Source of the DNA: Saccharopolyspora sp. SCSIO 74807 | Lineage (GTDB): Bacteria > Actinomycetota > Actinomycetes > Mycobacteriales > Pseudonocardiaceae | Assembly (NCBI RefSeq): GCF_037023755.1 | Contig: NZ_CP146100.1 | Location: forward strand, 3,168,001 to 3,232,000 | Direction: 5' to 3' | Length of the DNA: 64,000 nucleotides | Translations under genes and position numbers: made by a program | In this document: positions 36,189-44,687 of the stretch, in pieces | Layout: each line of letters starts with the position of its first letter | Numbering within the stretch: the first letter of the stretch is position 1 | The notes under the pieces: model-generated | Told to the model about the DNA's origin: nothing | Database searches by the model: none | The model's input: the letters and a program-made list of their open reading frames with translations, nothing else

Positions 36189-37391
36189 TCAGCCGGGCGA
36201 CGGCCTCCTCCTGGTCAGCGAAGCGGCCAGCAGCACGATCAGCGCAGCCGCCAGCACCAGCCCGCCCGCGAGCCATAGCGCGGGCAGGAGCGAACCACCC
36301 GTCGACATGGCCTCCGCGGCAGGCGGCCCGAGCACCTGACCGAGTCCGTAGCTGGTGATCAGGACAGGTGCGCTGGCCGCGGCGCTACGCCCGGCCCACT
36401 GCCTGCCCAAGGGCATGATCAGCGTGACGATGGCCATGAACGTGCCGCCGAAGATCAGCGAGGAGATCACCACCGACACCGGATGCGGATTCCAGGCGGG
36501 CAACGCGAGCCCCACAGCTTGCAGCAGCAGGGACCCCAGCAGCGTCGACGTCTGCCCGAAGCGCTGCGCGGCCCACGCCCACAACGGGCAGGAGGGGATG
36601 GCGGCGAGCCCGACCAGCACCCACGCGGACGCGCTCAGCCAAGCCGGGCCGAATTCGCCCACGATGGTCACCAGGTAGGTCCCGGTGATGATGTAACCGG
36701 CGCCTTCCAACAGGTAGGCGATGACGAGCAGCGCGAACGGCAGCCGCATCGGGTCCGGCCCGGCCGGTGCCGCTTCGGCCGCGTGTCGATGGCGGGCGCC
36801 ACCGGGGCTTTTCAGCAGCACGAACGGGATCACGAGCGCGATCAGCACCGCGCCGGCCAGCCACGGGCCGCGCCAGCCGGCGAAATCCACGGACGGCGGC
36901 GTGATCAGTCCGGACAGGGCGATCCCGGTGCCGACGCCGCCGTAGAACCAGCCGACCGCGTAGCGTCGTCCGGGCTGCACCGAGTCGAGCACGAAATCAG
37001 TGGCGGCCACGAACACCAGCGCGCTCGCCACCCCGCTGCCGAAGCGCATGAACAGCCACGGCGCCGCGGAAGTCGTGGCGGCCATGCTCGCGGTCAATCC
37101 GGCGCTGCCGATCAGCCCCGCCACCAGCAGCGGCCGGCGCAGCTTGGCGACGTCGAGGAACACCGTGACCAGCGCCCCGACCAGGTAGCCGAGGTAGTTC
37201 GCGGTCGCCAGCGAGCCGGCCACGTGTGCAGACAACCCGGCGGCGCGCTGCATCTCGGGCATGACCGGTGTGTAGAGGAAGCGTCCGATCCCCATCACGG
37301 CCGCCAACGCCAGCGCACCCGCGGTGATCAAGCCCTGCGGGGACGGCGTCACCGCTCCCTCGGAAATCCGGGCCCCCAGTTTGTCGGTCAT
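36189..37391 (-). CDS. MFS transporter, YbfB/YjiJ-like
   Basis: 400 residues, 12 hydrophobic segments. Early G-I-G-R-F-L-Y-T-P-V-M-P and N-Y-L-G-Y-L-V-G match the YbfB/YjiJ group of major facilitators. ATG 37391 is seven bases after the nitronate monooxygenase stop. As second gene of the catabolic operon it is the probable uptake system for the aromatic substrate (inference). Confidence 0.88.
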   Translation of the reverse strand: MTDKLGARISEGAVTPSPQGLITAGALALAAVMGIGRFLYTPVMPEMQRAAGLSAHVAGSLATANYLGYLVGALVTVFLDVAKLRRPLLVAGLIGSAGLTASMAATTSAAPWLFMRFGSGVASALVFVAATDFVLDSVQPGRRYAVGWFYGGVGTGIALSGLITPPSVDFAGWRGPWLAGAVLIALVIPFVLLKSPGGARHRHAAEAAPAGPDPMRLPFALLVIAYLLEGAGYIITGTYLVTIVGEFGPAWLSASAWVLVGLAAIPSCPLWAWAAQRFGQTSTLLGSLLLQAVGLALPAWNPHPVSVVISSLIFGGTFMAIVTLIMPLGRQWAGRSAAASAPVLITSYGLGQVLGPPAAEAMSTGGSLLPALWLAGGLVLAAALIVLLAASLTRRRPSPG

Positions 37392-37398
37392 CGCCAGG

Positions 37399-38445
37399 TC
37401 ACTGCCCTCGGTCGGACTGCGTGGCGAGTCGGTCCGCGACCGCGGCCACGATTTCCCCGGCGGGACGGGCTTCGGCCAGCTCGTGGCGGGTCCCCGCCCA
37501 CAGGTTCAATCGGTCGATGTCCCCGGCCTTGCCCGCCGCGGCGCGCAGGGGTGCGGTCAGGTAGTGCACGTGCGGGTAGTTGGCGGGTGCCTGGGCGTCG
37601 TGCTCCCGCATGAACGAGTTGACCAGGCCGCGGGCGCGCCGGCCGCTGAACGCGCGGGTCACCGCGGTTTCGCTGTAGCGGGGATCGACCAAAGCGTCTT
37701 TGTGCCCGGGGTTCGCGCCGGACTCCGCCGCGCGCAGGAACGCGGTGCCCAGCTGCGCGGCCACGGCACCGGCGTCGAGGACTGCCCGGACGTGCTCGGC
37801 GTTCATCACGCCGCCGGCACCGATCAGCGGCAACGAACTCCGCCCCCGCACGGCGGTGAGCAGGTCCACCAGCGGCGTCGTGCGCTCCTCGGCGTCGTTG
37901 AACGATGCTTGGTGCCCGCCCGCCTCGCTGCCCTGCACGCACAGCGCGTCGACTCCGGCGGCTTGCGCTTGCTCGGCCTCGGCGACGCCGGTGACCGTGC
38001 CCACCACGGCGCTGCCGACGTCGTGCAAGCTGGACACGACGTCGGCGGGCGGGCAGCCGAAGGTGAAGCTCACCACCGGCACCGGGTCGGCGAGCAGCAG
38101 CGCGACCTTGGCCTCCCAGTCGTCATCGGTCCACAACGGATCACCCGGTTCGGCGCCCAGTTCGTGCGCTGTGGTGGAAATCCGTTCCCGATAGGCGCGC
38201 ACGCCGGCTGGATCAGGCTCGTCGATTTCCGGAACGAAAAGGTTCACCCCGAAGTCGGCCGAGGTGAGTTGGCGCAACTGGTCGATCTGTTCGCCGAGCT
38301 TCGCGGCATTCTTGTAGCCCGCTGCGAGGAATCCCAGTCCGCCCGCATTGGAGACTGCCGCGGCCAGCGCGGGCGTTCCCGCGCCTCCTGCCATTGGTCC
38401 GAGTATCACCGGAACCCGCGGTAGCGGAAACTCAGCACGTGACAA
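37399..38445 (-). CDS. nitronate monooxygenase-family flavoenzyme
   Basis: 348 residues, FMN TIM barrel of the 2-nitropropane dioxygenase group: G-P-M-A-G-G near 15, N-A-G-G-L-G-F-L near 31, G-S-E-A-G-G-H near 172 and G-A-G-G-V near 207. The likely start is TTG 38445 with GAGGAG six bases upstream; the longer GTG frame at 38478 has no site. First gene of the operon and immediately divergent from LysR. The family oxidises nitronates, but members in aromatic clusters often have other roles. Confidence 0.85.
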   Translation of the reverse strand: MSRAEFPLPRVPVILGPMAGGAGTPALAAAVSNAGGLGFLAAGYKNAAKLGEQIDQLRQLTSADFGVNLFVPEIDEPDPAGVRAYRERISTTAHELGAEPGDPLWTDDDWEAKVALLLADPVPVVSFTFGCPPADVVSSLHDVGSAVVGTVTGVAEAEQAQAAGVDALCVQGSEAGGHQASFNDAEERTTPLVDLLTAVRGRSSLPLIGAGGVMNAEHVRAVLDAGAVAAQLGTAFLRAAESGANPGHKDALVDPRYSETAVTRAFSGRRARGLVNSFMREHDAQAPANYPHVHYLTAPLRAAAGKAGDIDRLNLWAGTRHELAEARPAGEIVAAVADRLATQSDRGQ

Positions 38446-38540
38446 TGTCGACTCCTCATTCGGTGAGCTCGCGGCCACAGACTAGGCGGTTAGGTTAAAC
38501 GAGACAAATGCGTTCCGGTAATGCTCTATGCTCTGGCGGT

Positions 38541-39413
38541 ATGGACGACGTCGACCTGCAGCAGCTGCGGGCTTTCGAAGAGCTCTGCAAAGACCTGCAC
38601 TTCACCCGCGCGGCAGGCCGGTTGGAGGTGACGCAGCCGACGCTGACGAGAATGATCCGGAAACTGGAGGATGCCCTCGGGGTGCATCTGGTGGATCGCA
38701 CTACGCGGAACGTGCACCTCACACCGGCCGGGCAACGGTTGCACGGCGGTTTGCGCCGGGTGCTGCCCAGTCTGGACAGTGTCCTTCAGCACACGATGGA
38801 AGGCGCCGTGCTGCGCCTCGGGTTCGCGTGGGTGCTCCCGAGCGGCTGGGCACAGCAGGTCACCCAGCGCTTCGAAGCCGAGACCAGCGCCCAGGTCCAG
38901 CTGGTTCGCATCGATGATCGCACCGCTGGTCTCGATCACGGCGGGGTCGATGTCGCGGTGATCCGGGGCGAGGTCGACGACCTCGGGTTGCGCACGACCA
39001 CGTTGACGCACGAAACCCGGGTCGCGGTGGTGGCGCTGTCGCACCCGCTCGCGGCGGAACCCGCGGTCCGATGGGCCGAATTGGCCGCGCATCCACTGGT
39101 GATGAACACGGTGAGCGGTACGACCACCCCGGATTTGTGGCCGGGAGATGGCCCAGCGGTGGCGGTGCGGTGCGGCAACTTCGACGAATGGCTCGAAGCC
39201 GTGGCCGCCGGGCAAGGGGTGGGGGTCGTTCCGGTTTCGGCCAAGCTGCACCACCCGCACCCGCAGGTGCGCTACATCCCGATCGAAGGCGCTCCGCCGG
39301 TCCGGCTTTCCATCGCGAGCGCGGCGGAGCGGGAGCTGCCGTTGGTCGAGGCGTTCCACCGGATCGCCGCGGAATCCGAGATCGACCGGAACGACCGGCC
39401 GGATCGAACTTGA
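38541..39413 (+). CDS. LysR-family regulator of the divergent catabolic operon
   Basis: 290 residues. N-terminal winged HTH: L-Q-Q-L-R-A-F-E-E-L ... T-R-A-A-G-R-L-E-V-T-Q-P-T-L-T-R-M-I-R-K-L-E, followed by the periplasmic-binding-like effector domain. ATG 38541. It faces away from the eleven-gene minus-strand operon across a 95-bp gap, the classic LysR layout for effector-dependent activation and self-repression. The effector is probably a pathway intermediate. Confidence 0.92.
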   Translation: MDDVDLQQLRAFEELCKDLHFTRAAGRLEVTQPTLTRMIRKLEDALGVHLVDRTTRNVHLTPAGQRLHGGLRRVLPSLDSVLQHTMEGAVLRLGFAWVLPSGWAQQVTQRFEAETSAQVQLVRIDDRTAGLDHGGVDVAVIRGEVDDLGLRTTTLTHETRVAVVALSHPLAAEPAVRWAELAAHPLVMNTVSGTTTPDLWPGDGPAVAVRCGNFDEWLEAVAAGQGVGVVPVSAKLHHPHPQVRYIPIEGAPPVRLSIASAAERELPLVEAFHRIAAESEIDRNDRPDRT

Positions 39414-39564
39414 TGTCCGGTGCGAGTGAACTCGACCGCAACAGGAACTGCGTGTCCACAGCAGCGCTGTTCAGGCACTGTTCGCCCGGCTGCCGTGATC
39501 ATCCGGGTCAGCGTGATCGTACGGTCGGTGGTTCCGCCACGAAGCGCCGTCATGCCAGGCACCC

Positions 39565-40881
39565 TCACTTCCGGCGTTGGACGTAGATCCGGTCGCGGCC
39601 CGGGCCGGTCCACTCCATTCGGACCACGCCGGGCACGGCGGCGTCCTCGACCCGTGACGGGTCGGCCCAGTAGCCGGCGACCGGGTTGCGGAAGAACGTC
39701 GCCCACAGCCGGCCGTCGGCGTCCACGAAGAGGTTGTTGTGGCCGGCGCCGACACCCGCGGTCCAGCGCTTCGAGTACGGACCTTCGAACGTGTCCGAGA
39801 CGGCGATGATCGCGTCGTACTGGTACTGCTCGCTCTCGTTTTCGGGCGTGTTGTAGGCGTAGCGCTTGCTGCCGTCGGGTTCGGTCGACGTCCGATTCCA
39901 GGCGGCGTGCATCATGTAGTACTTCTCTTCGTATTTGAGCACGAACGCGCCTTCGAGATACGGCTCCGGTGCGTACCGCGTCTGCTCGAACTCCGGGAGG
40001 TTCGTTTTCGGGACGATGTCCTCCATGTCGTCCCGGAATTCCGCGTACAGGTCGTTGTGCAGCACGAGCCACGCTTTGCCGTCTTCGGTGTAGAGCCCGC
40101 CGTCGATGTGGTGGTAGATCTCCGGGTCGACGAAATCCGGCCCGTCGGGGGCCAGGTCGCCGAACGGTTTTTCGAGGTTGCCCTCGACGACCCGGTACGG
40201 GCCCTGCACGCCGCCCTCGCTCTTGAGCATGAACGACCCGACCTTCCTGGAGTGATCGCCCATGCACGCGACGAGGTACCAGGTGCCGCGGAAGTAGTGC
40301 AGCTCCGGTGCCCAAACGTTGCCGCGCTTGCCGTATTCCTCGTCGTGCCAGTACTCCTGCCACGGGGCGACGACGGTGCGTCCGGGCTCGTTCTCGCCGA
40401 CGAACTCCGGTGACCACACCTTGCCCTTGTCCGCATCGGGCCGGATGCCGGTCGTGTCCACCAGCTTCCACGGGCCGTCCAAGGAGTCGGCGACCCACAC
40501 GAAGATGCCGTCGTTCCACGGCGATGCCGCGTCGAGATCACCGGCGCGGGTGGTGCCCGTGGCGACGTAGAGCGCCTTCCCGTCGACCGTGAAGCAGTTG
40601 ACGTAGGTGTCCCGGATCCAGATCCTGCCGAGCTCCTCGTCCCGAGGGCGCAGCTCGAGATCGAGAATGCGCGAGTTGTCGTCCCTCGGCCACAGGTCCT
40701 TCCGGGTGTCCGCGGTGCCGTAGGGTTTCTTTTCCGGCCAGTTCGGCGGGTATTCCTGCTTCGGCGCGGCGCCCTTGGCCGATGCGACGGCGGGCAGCAC
40801 GGTCGCCAGTCCCACGGTGCCCGCGGTACCCAGCAGCAGGGACCGCCGGTTCAGCGGCGAGCCGGATTCGTAGGTGGACAT
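39565..40881 (-). CDS. Tat-exported GH43-like five-bladed beta-propeller protein
   Basis: 438 residues. Twin-arginine signal L-N-R-R-S-L-L-L-G at 11-19, hydrophobic core, and A-V-A-S-A cleavage region near 35. The mature part is rich in W, D and Y blades (for example V-W-S-P-E-F, V-W-A-P-E-L-H-Y-F-R-G-T-W-Y-L, D-P-E-I-Y), the pattern of glycoside hydrolase family 43 and related propellers acting on arabino- or galacto-glycans. V-W-A-P-E-L is the typical GH43 segment. Exact polysaccharide unknown. ATG 40881. Confidence 0.82.
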   Translation of the reverse strand: MSTYESGSPLNRRSLLLGTAGTVGLATVLPAVASAKGAAPKQEYPPNWPEKKPYGTADTRKDLWPRDDNSRILDLELRPRDEELGRIWIRDTYVNCFTVDGKALYVATGTTRAGDLDAASPWNDGIFVWVADSLDGPWKLVDTTGIRPDADKGKVWSPEFVGENEPGRTVVAPWQEYWHDEEYGKRGNVWAPELHYFRGTWYLVACMGDHSRKVGSFMLKSEGGVQGPYRVVEGNLEKPFGDLAPDGPDFVDPEIYHHIDGGLYTEDGKAWLVLHNDLYAEFRDDMEDIVPKTNLPEFEQTRYAPEPYLEGAFVLKYEEKYYMMHAAWNRTSTEPDGSKRYAYNTPENESEQYQYDAIIAVSDTFEGPYSKRWTAGVGAGHNNLFVDADGRLWATFFRNPVAGYWADPSRVEDAAVPGVVRMEWTGPGRDRIYVQRRK

Positions 40882-41267
40882 CGGTTGCTCCCGATCGTGT
40901 CGACTCGAATGGCGGGTCGAGACCGGCCAACCGCTCGGTCCCGTGATCGAGATTACATCGGCTCGGTTGCGCGGGGATCGACGACGAAACCACTTCGCGA
41001 ATCCACAAAACGCCGCTGTGTAGGCATGATCGCCGTCGGCGGTGCACGTCCGCGGCAGTCCGCGGGCTGCTGCTGCGAGGACGCACGCGGTGCTGCGACA
41101 GGGAAACCCTTCGCGAAGGTGGTGGCGGGCCGTCCCGCGGATTCCTCCTGACCGATCCGGGCGTTCTGTCCACTGTGGTCACCGGGGTTGGTCGTTCGTA
41201 GGTCCGGGGTGCGCTGTGCGATGCTGATCAAGTTGGTTGCACGAGTGCTTTGATCGGGGAGAGCACG
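40882..41267. other. 386-bp divergent intergenic region
   Basis: Lies between the GH43-like gene (minus) and the DUF574 methyltransferase gene (plus). It must hold both promoters. I see no coding frame with protein-like sequence and no strong repeat. Confidence 0.5.
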
Positions 41268-42086
41268 ATGAGCGATGGGATTCCGCGGCCTGCCGCGGAC
41301 CTCCGGACGGACCGGGCGCACGGTGCGCGGATCTACGACTACATACTCGGCGGCAAGGACAACTACGCCGTCGACAGAGCCGCTGCGGACGCCACCGTGC
41401 AGGTCTGGCCCGCGTTGCCGGTGCACATGCGGGCCAACCGGGAGTTCCTGCACCGGGCCGCCCGCTACTTGGTAACCGAGTGCGGTGTGGACCAGTTCCT
41501 GGACATCGGCACCGGCATCCCCACCTCGCCGAACTTGCACGAGGTCGTGCAGGAGGTGCGCCCAGAGGCCCGTGTCGTCTACACCGACAACGATCCCATC
41601 GTGCTCGCGCACGCCCGCGCGCTGCTGACCAGCGGCGAGCGCGGTCGCACCGCCTACCTGGACGCGGACCTGCGCGATCCGGAGGCGATCCTGTCCGCGC
41701 CCGAGCTGCGCGACACGCTCGACCCGGACAAGCCGATCGGGCTGATGCTCATCGCCGTCGTGCACTTCATCGAGGATGACGACGAAGCGCTTGCGGTCAC
41801 CCGGCGGATCATCGATGCGCTGCCGTCCGGGAGTTACGTGGCCGCCACGATCGCCACCGACGACTTCGCCCCGGAGATGCTGGCGAAGGTGCGCCAGACC
41901 TACCACGATCACGGCGAGACGCTGCGCTGGCGCGACCGCGAGCAGTCCGCACGTTTCCTGGAAGGCCTGGAACTGGTCGAACCCGGCATCGTGCAGATGC
42001 ACAAGTGGAAGCCGGACAGCGACACCTACGAAGCGGTTCCGGACGCGGACATCGCGATGTACGGGGCGGTCGGGCGCAAGCCGTGA
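41268..42086 (+). CDS. DUF574 S-adenosylmethionine-dependent methyltransferase
   Basis: 272 residues. Starts with the family hallmark A-H-G-A-R-I-Y-D-Y-I-L-G-G-K-D-N-Y, then the SAM motif F-L-D-I-G-T-G-I-P-T near 83 and V-Y-T-D-N-D-P-I-V near 108. DUF574 is an actinobacterial group expanded in Pseudonocardiales and Streptomyces; substrates are unknown. ATG 41268 follows GGGGAGAG. Confidence 0.93.
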   Translation: MSDGIPRPAADLRTDRAHGARIYDYILGGKDNYAVDRAAADATVQVWPALPVHMRANREFLHRAARYLVTECGVDQFLDIGTGIPTSPNLHEVVQEVRPEARVVYTDNDPIVLAHARALLTSGERGRTAYLDADLRDPEAILSAPELRDTLDPDKPIGLMLIAVVHFIEDDDEALAVTRRIIDALPSGSYVAATIATDDFAPEMLAKVRQTYHDHGETLRWRDREQSARFLEGLELVEPGIVQMHKWKPDSDTYEAVPDADIAMYGAVGRKP

Positions 42087-42164
42087 CGCCGTCGGAGCGA
42101 TTCGGCCGATCGCGTACTTCGTCGCCTGCGCGCACCCGATGCCATCCCGGCTGTCGAGTGGCTT

Positions 42165-42240
42165 TCAACGAGTCGTTCCGGCGCCGCCGTTGACGTTGAT
42201 GACTCGGCCGGTGATGAAATGGGCACGAGGCGTTTCGCGC
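42165..42240 (-). pseudogene. C-terminal remnant of a short-chain dehydrogenase
   Basis: The last 24 codons read A-H-F-I-T-G-R-V-I-N-V-N-G-G-A before a stop: the conserved C-terminus of classical SDRs (T-G-x-V-I-N-V-D/N-G-G). Nothing upstream in any frame continues the fold; another small frame lies there instead. Probably what is left after a deletion. Confidence 0.55.
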
Positions 42241-42318
42241 GTAGGTGAGACCGGCCTGCCCTGGACCGTCCACTTCGGACTTGTTCGCGCTCCCGGTGCC
42301 TCGTTCGGCTCGGCCGGA

Positions 42319-42579
42319 TCAGCGGCGGGCGAGCCCGCGCTGCGAATCCTCCTGGTCGTGCGGGCGGGCGGCTGCGTCGTCCGGGAATTCTGATGGGAGT
42401 CCGGGAGCCAGTACGAGCAGCGCGTCCAGTACGACGTCCTTGCCCTGTCGTTGCACGATGCGGTCGAAAGCGGCGATCGCGCTGTGCTCGTCCGTGCCGG
42501 CCAGCGCGAGGAGCCGGCGCAGCTGATCGACCAGCTCCAGCGGCGCGGAGGACTCATGTCCGGATTGGCAAAGGCTCAT
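42319..42579 (-). CDS. hypothetical protein, 86 residues
   Basis: Frame from ATG 42579 with a GGGGTG site: predicted helices E-L-V-D-Q-L-R-R-L-L-A-L-A-G and A-F-D-R-I-V-Q-R-Q-G-K-D-V-V-L-D-A-L-L-V-L-A, then a charged tail. The amphipathic helices look protein-like, but I recognise no family. No operon partner. Confidence 0.45.
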   Translation of the reverse strand: MSLCQSGHESSAPLELVDQLRRLLALAGTDEHSAIAAFDRIVQRQGKDVVLDALLVLAPGLPSEFPDDAAARPHDQEDSQRGLARR

Positions 42580-42795
42580 GCCGGCACCCCACACCATGAT
42601 CCCGAGACCGCCCAACACACGTGGAGCAGGACGGTCCGAACGAGTGACCGATGGACAGGCCGGGTTCACCGTCTGCACTTAAAGGTCGGTGGCGCCCGAC
42701 GGACGCTGAACCGTGCGGCCGTCAGCCGCGTTCCGGCCCGATATCCGAGTGCGCGCACGACCGGGACCGCGATGTGGTCGGCGGCGACGGACCGG

Positions 42796-43392
42796 CTAAT
42801 CGAGCGGACGCGCTCCTCGCAGGAATTGGTCGATCGCGGTGTGGACGATCCCGTCGAGCAGTTCCGCTTCGACGAGGTTGCCGTTGATGATCGTCGTGAT
42901 GCCCTGGACGGTCGCGTACAGCACCATGCCGAGCTGCTGGGGATCGCCCGCCTCGAGCGCGCCCTGCTCTTGGCCTTCCGCGATCAGGCCGATCATCAGG
43001 CCGAACGGCGCTTCGGCCGCCTCGAGGATCCGCGTCGCACCCGGCCGGTGCTTGCTGGTGTGCATCAGCTCGAGCAGTGCGGCGTTCTCGGTGGCGAAGC
43101 GGGTGTAGGCGACCATCGTGGCCCGCAGGCGCGCCGGGAAGTCGTCGTCGGCGGCCGTCAGCGCGGTGCGCAGCGCGGTGTCCAGCCGGGCGAAGCCGGT
43201 TTCGGCGAGCGCGTCGAGCAGCGCCTGACGATCCGGGAAATGCCGTCGCGGCGCGGCATGGCTCACGCCGATCTCCCTGGCCAGGTCGCGCAGCGACAGC
43301 TGGTCGGCGCCGTGCTCGCGCAGGCCCCGCTCTGCTGCGTCGAGCAGTGCGCAGCGGAGGTTCCCGTGGTGGTAGCGGCCGTCGTCGGTCAT
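42796..43392 (-). CDS. TetR-family transcriptional regulator
   Basis: 198 residues: Y-H-H-G-N-L-R-C-A-L-L-D-A-A near 7 and L-S-L-R-D-L-A-R-E-I-G-V-S-H-A-A-P-R-R-H-F near 34-54 form the HTH; the remainder matches TetR C-terminal domain of the WHG group. It diverges from an LLM oxidoreductase gene, with an inverted repeat between them (43431-43447), and probably represses that gene. ATG 43392 has only a weak ribosome binding site. Confidence 0.9.
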   Translation of the reverse strand: MTDDGRYHHGNLRCALLDAAERGLREHGADQLSLRDLAREIGVSHAAPRRHFPDRQALLDALAETGFARLDTALRTALTAADDDFPARLRATMVAYTRFATENAALLELMHTSKHRPGATRILEAAEAPFGLMIGLIAEGQEQGALEAGDPQQLGMVLYATVQGITTIINGNLVEAELLDGIVHTAIDQFLRGARPLD

Positions 43393-43430
43393 GGCTGGCA
43401 CGGGCCGACGATAGCGCGCGGAGTTGTCGT

Positions 43431-43447
43431 TGACGACATTGTTGTCA
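43431..43447. promoter_or_regulatory. candidate TetR operator
   Basis: TGACGACA-T-TGTTGTCA is a 17-bp inverted repeat with seven of eight positions paired. It overlaps a second, shorter repeat (TGTCGT-TG-ACGACA, 43425-43438), 35-55 bases upstream of the TetR start, in the divergent region before the LLM gene. Confidence 0.5.
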
Positions 43448-43676
43448 CTGGCTACTTTGTGGTCAATGGCCCGCTGCTGCCGACGTTCCCGTGCGTTCGC
43501 GGACAAGGGAGCACGCGTCGTGCCCGCCGCGCGCAACGTGGCCAACGACCTCGAAGGCCATCGTGATCGGCGATCGCGTCGAGATCCGGCAGCAGGCGAT
43601 GACTTCTGGCGGCAGGATCGCCACGAGGGCGAACCGGCAGCAGCACACCATCCACGCATCCAGAGGAGCTCGGTCC

Positions 43677-44552
43677 ATGCGCCTAGGTATCCACTTCGCG
43701 AACTTCACCCTGCCCGGCGGCTCGGAAGCGATCGCCGGGACCCTGTCGGCCACCGCCGCCGCGGCCGAGGAGGTCGGCGTCAGCCGGTTCAGCCTGATGG
43801 ACCACTGGTTCCAGATGGAGCAGCTCGCCACCGCGCAGGATCCGATGCTGGAGGGCTACACCTCGCTGGGCTACCTGGCGGGCAAGACGTCCACGATGGA
43901 CCTGGGACTGCTGGCCACCGGGATCACCTACCGGCATCCGGGGCTGCTCGCCAAGATCGCGACCACGCTGGACGTGCTCTCCGGCGGCCGGGCGCTGTTC
44001 GCCGTCGGCGCCGCCTGGTACGAGCGCGAGCACAAGGCGCTGGGCGTGCCGTTCCCGCCGCTGAAGGAGCGCTTCGAGCGGCTCGAGGAAACCGTCCGGA
44101 TCGCGCGCCAGATGTGGAGCGACGACGACGGGCCGTTCCACGGCGAGCACTACCAGCTGGCCGAGACGATCTGCCGGCCAAGGCCGATCCAGCAGCCCGG
44201 CCCGCCGGTGCTCATCGCGGGCAGCGGCGAGCGCAAGACGCTCAAGCTGGTCGCCCGCTACGGGGACGCCTGCAACCTGTTCGGCTTCGACCCGGACGAC
44301 GTCGCGCGCAAGCTCGACGTGCTCAAGCGGCACTGCGACGACGAGGGCACGGACTACTCCCGGATCGAGAAGACCATCATCGTGCCCTCCTGGGAAGCCA
44401 ACAACGACCCCGACGCGTTCCTGTCCGCGATGGAGCCGTACGCCAAGCTCGGCATCGAGCTGGCCGAGGTCGTGCCCGGCAGCGACGACCCGGCCCGGGA
44501 AGTCGCCTCGTTCGGCGGCCGCGTGGTGCCGCGCCTGGCCGAAATGGGCTGA
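43677..44552 (+). CDS. LLM-class F420-dependent oxidoreductase
   Basis: 291 residues, luciferase-like TIM barrel: L-G-I-H-F-A-N-F near 3, D-H-W-F-Q near 43, T-T-L-D-V-L-S-G-G-R near 98 and G-A-A-W-Y-E-R-E-H near 115, the pattern of actinobacterial F420-linked members. It probably reduces or oxidises a small substrate with coenzyme F420; the substrate is unknown. ATG 43677 follows GAGGAG. Confidence 0.9.
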   Translation: MRLGIHFANFTLPGGSEAIAGTLSATAAAAEEVGVSRFSLMDHWFQMEQLATAQDPMLEGYTSLGYLAGKTSTMDLGLLATGITYRHPGLLAKIATTLDVLSGGRALFAVGAAWYEREHKALGVPFPPLKERFERLEETVRIARQMWSDDDGPFHGEHYQLAETICRPRPIQQPGPPVLIAGSGERKTLKLVARYGDACNLFGFDPDDVARKLDVLKRHCDDEGTDYSRIEKTIIVPSWEANNDPDAFLSAMEPYAKLGIELAEVVPGSDDPAREVASFGGRVVPRLAEMG

Positions 44553-44566
44553 GGCCATCGGGCGAA

Positions 44567-44593
44567 CCCCGCCCGTGCTCGCAACGGGCGGGG
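44567..44593. terminator. stem-loop between convergent genes
   Basis: CCCCGCCCGT (44567-44576) and ACGGGCGGGG (44584-44593) pair perfectly around a seven-base loop, followed by ATTT. Located 15 bases after the LLM stop and 95 before the amidohydrolase stop. Confidence 0.75.
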
Positions 44594-44687
44594 ATTTCCC
44601 GTTCCGGCGGGACATCCGGAATCGGCGCGGCCGGGGCGATGGCTTCCTGATCGCCGACCTGCGCGACCACGTGTTGCGCAGCAGCGC

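Noticed and set aside
27882-38445. A canonical 4-hydroxyphenylacetate (hpa) meta-pathway
   Set aside because: Only the HpaB-like hydroxylase, an extradiol dioxygenase and a tautomerase fit; hpaC, hpaE, hpaF/G/H/I equivalents are not visible, and CMD-like, TPP and YdhS-like genes do not belong to it.
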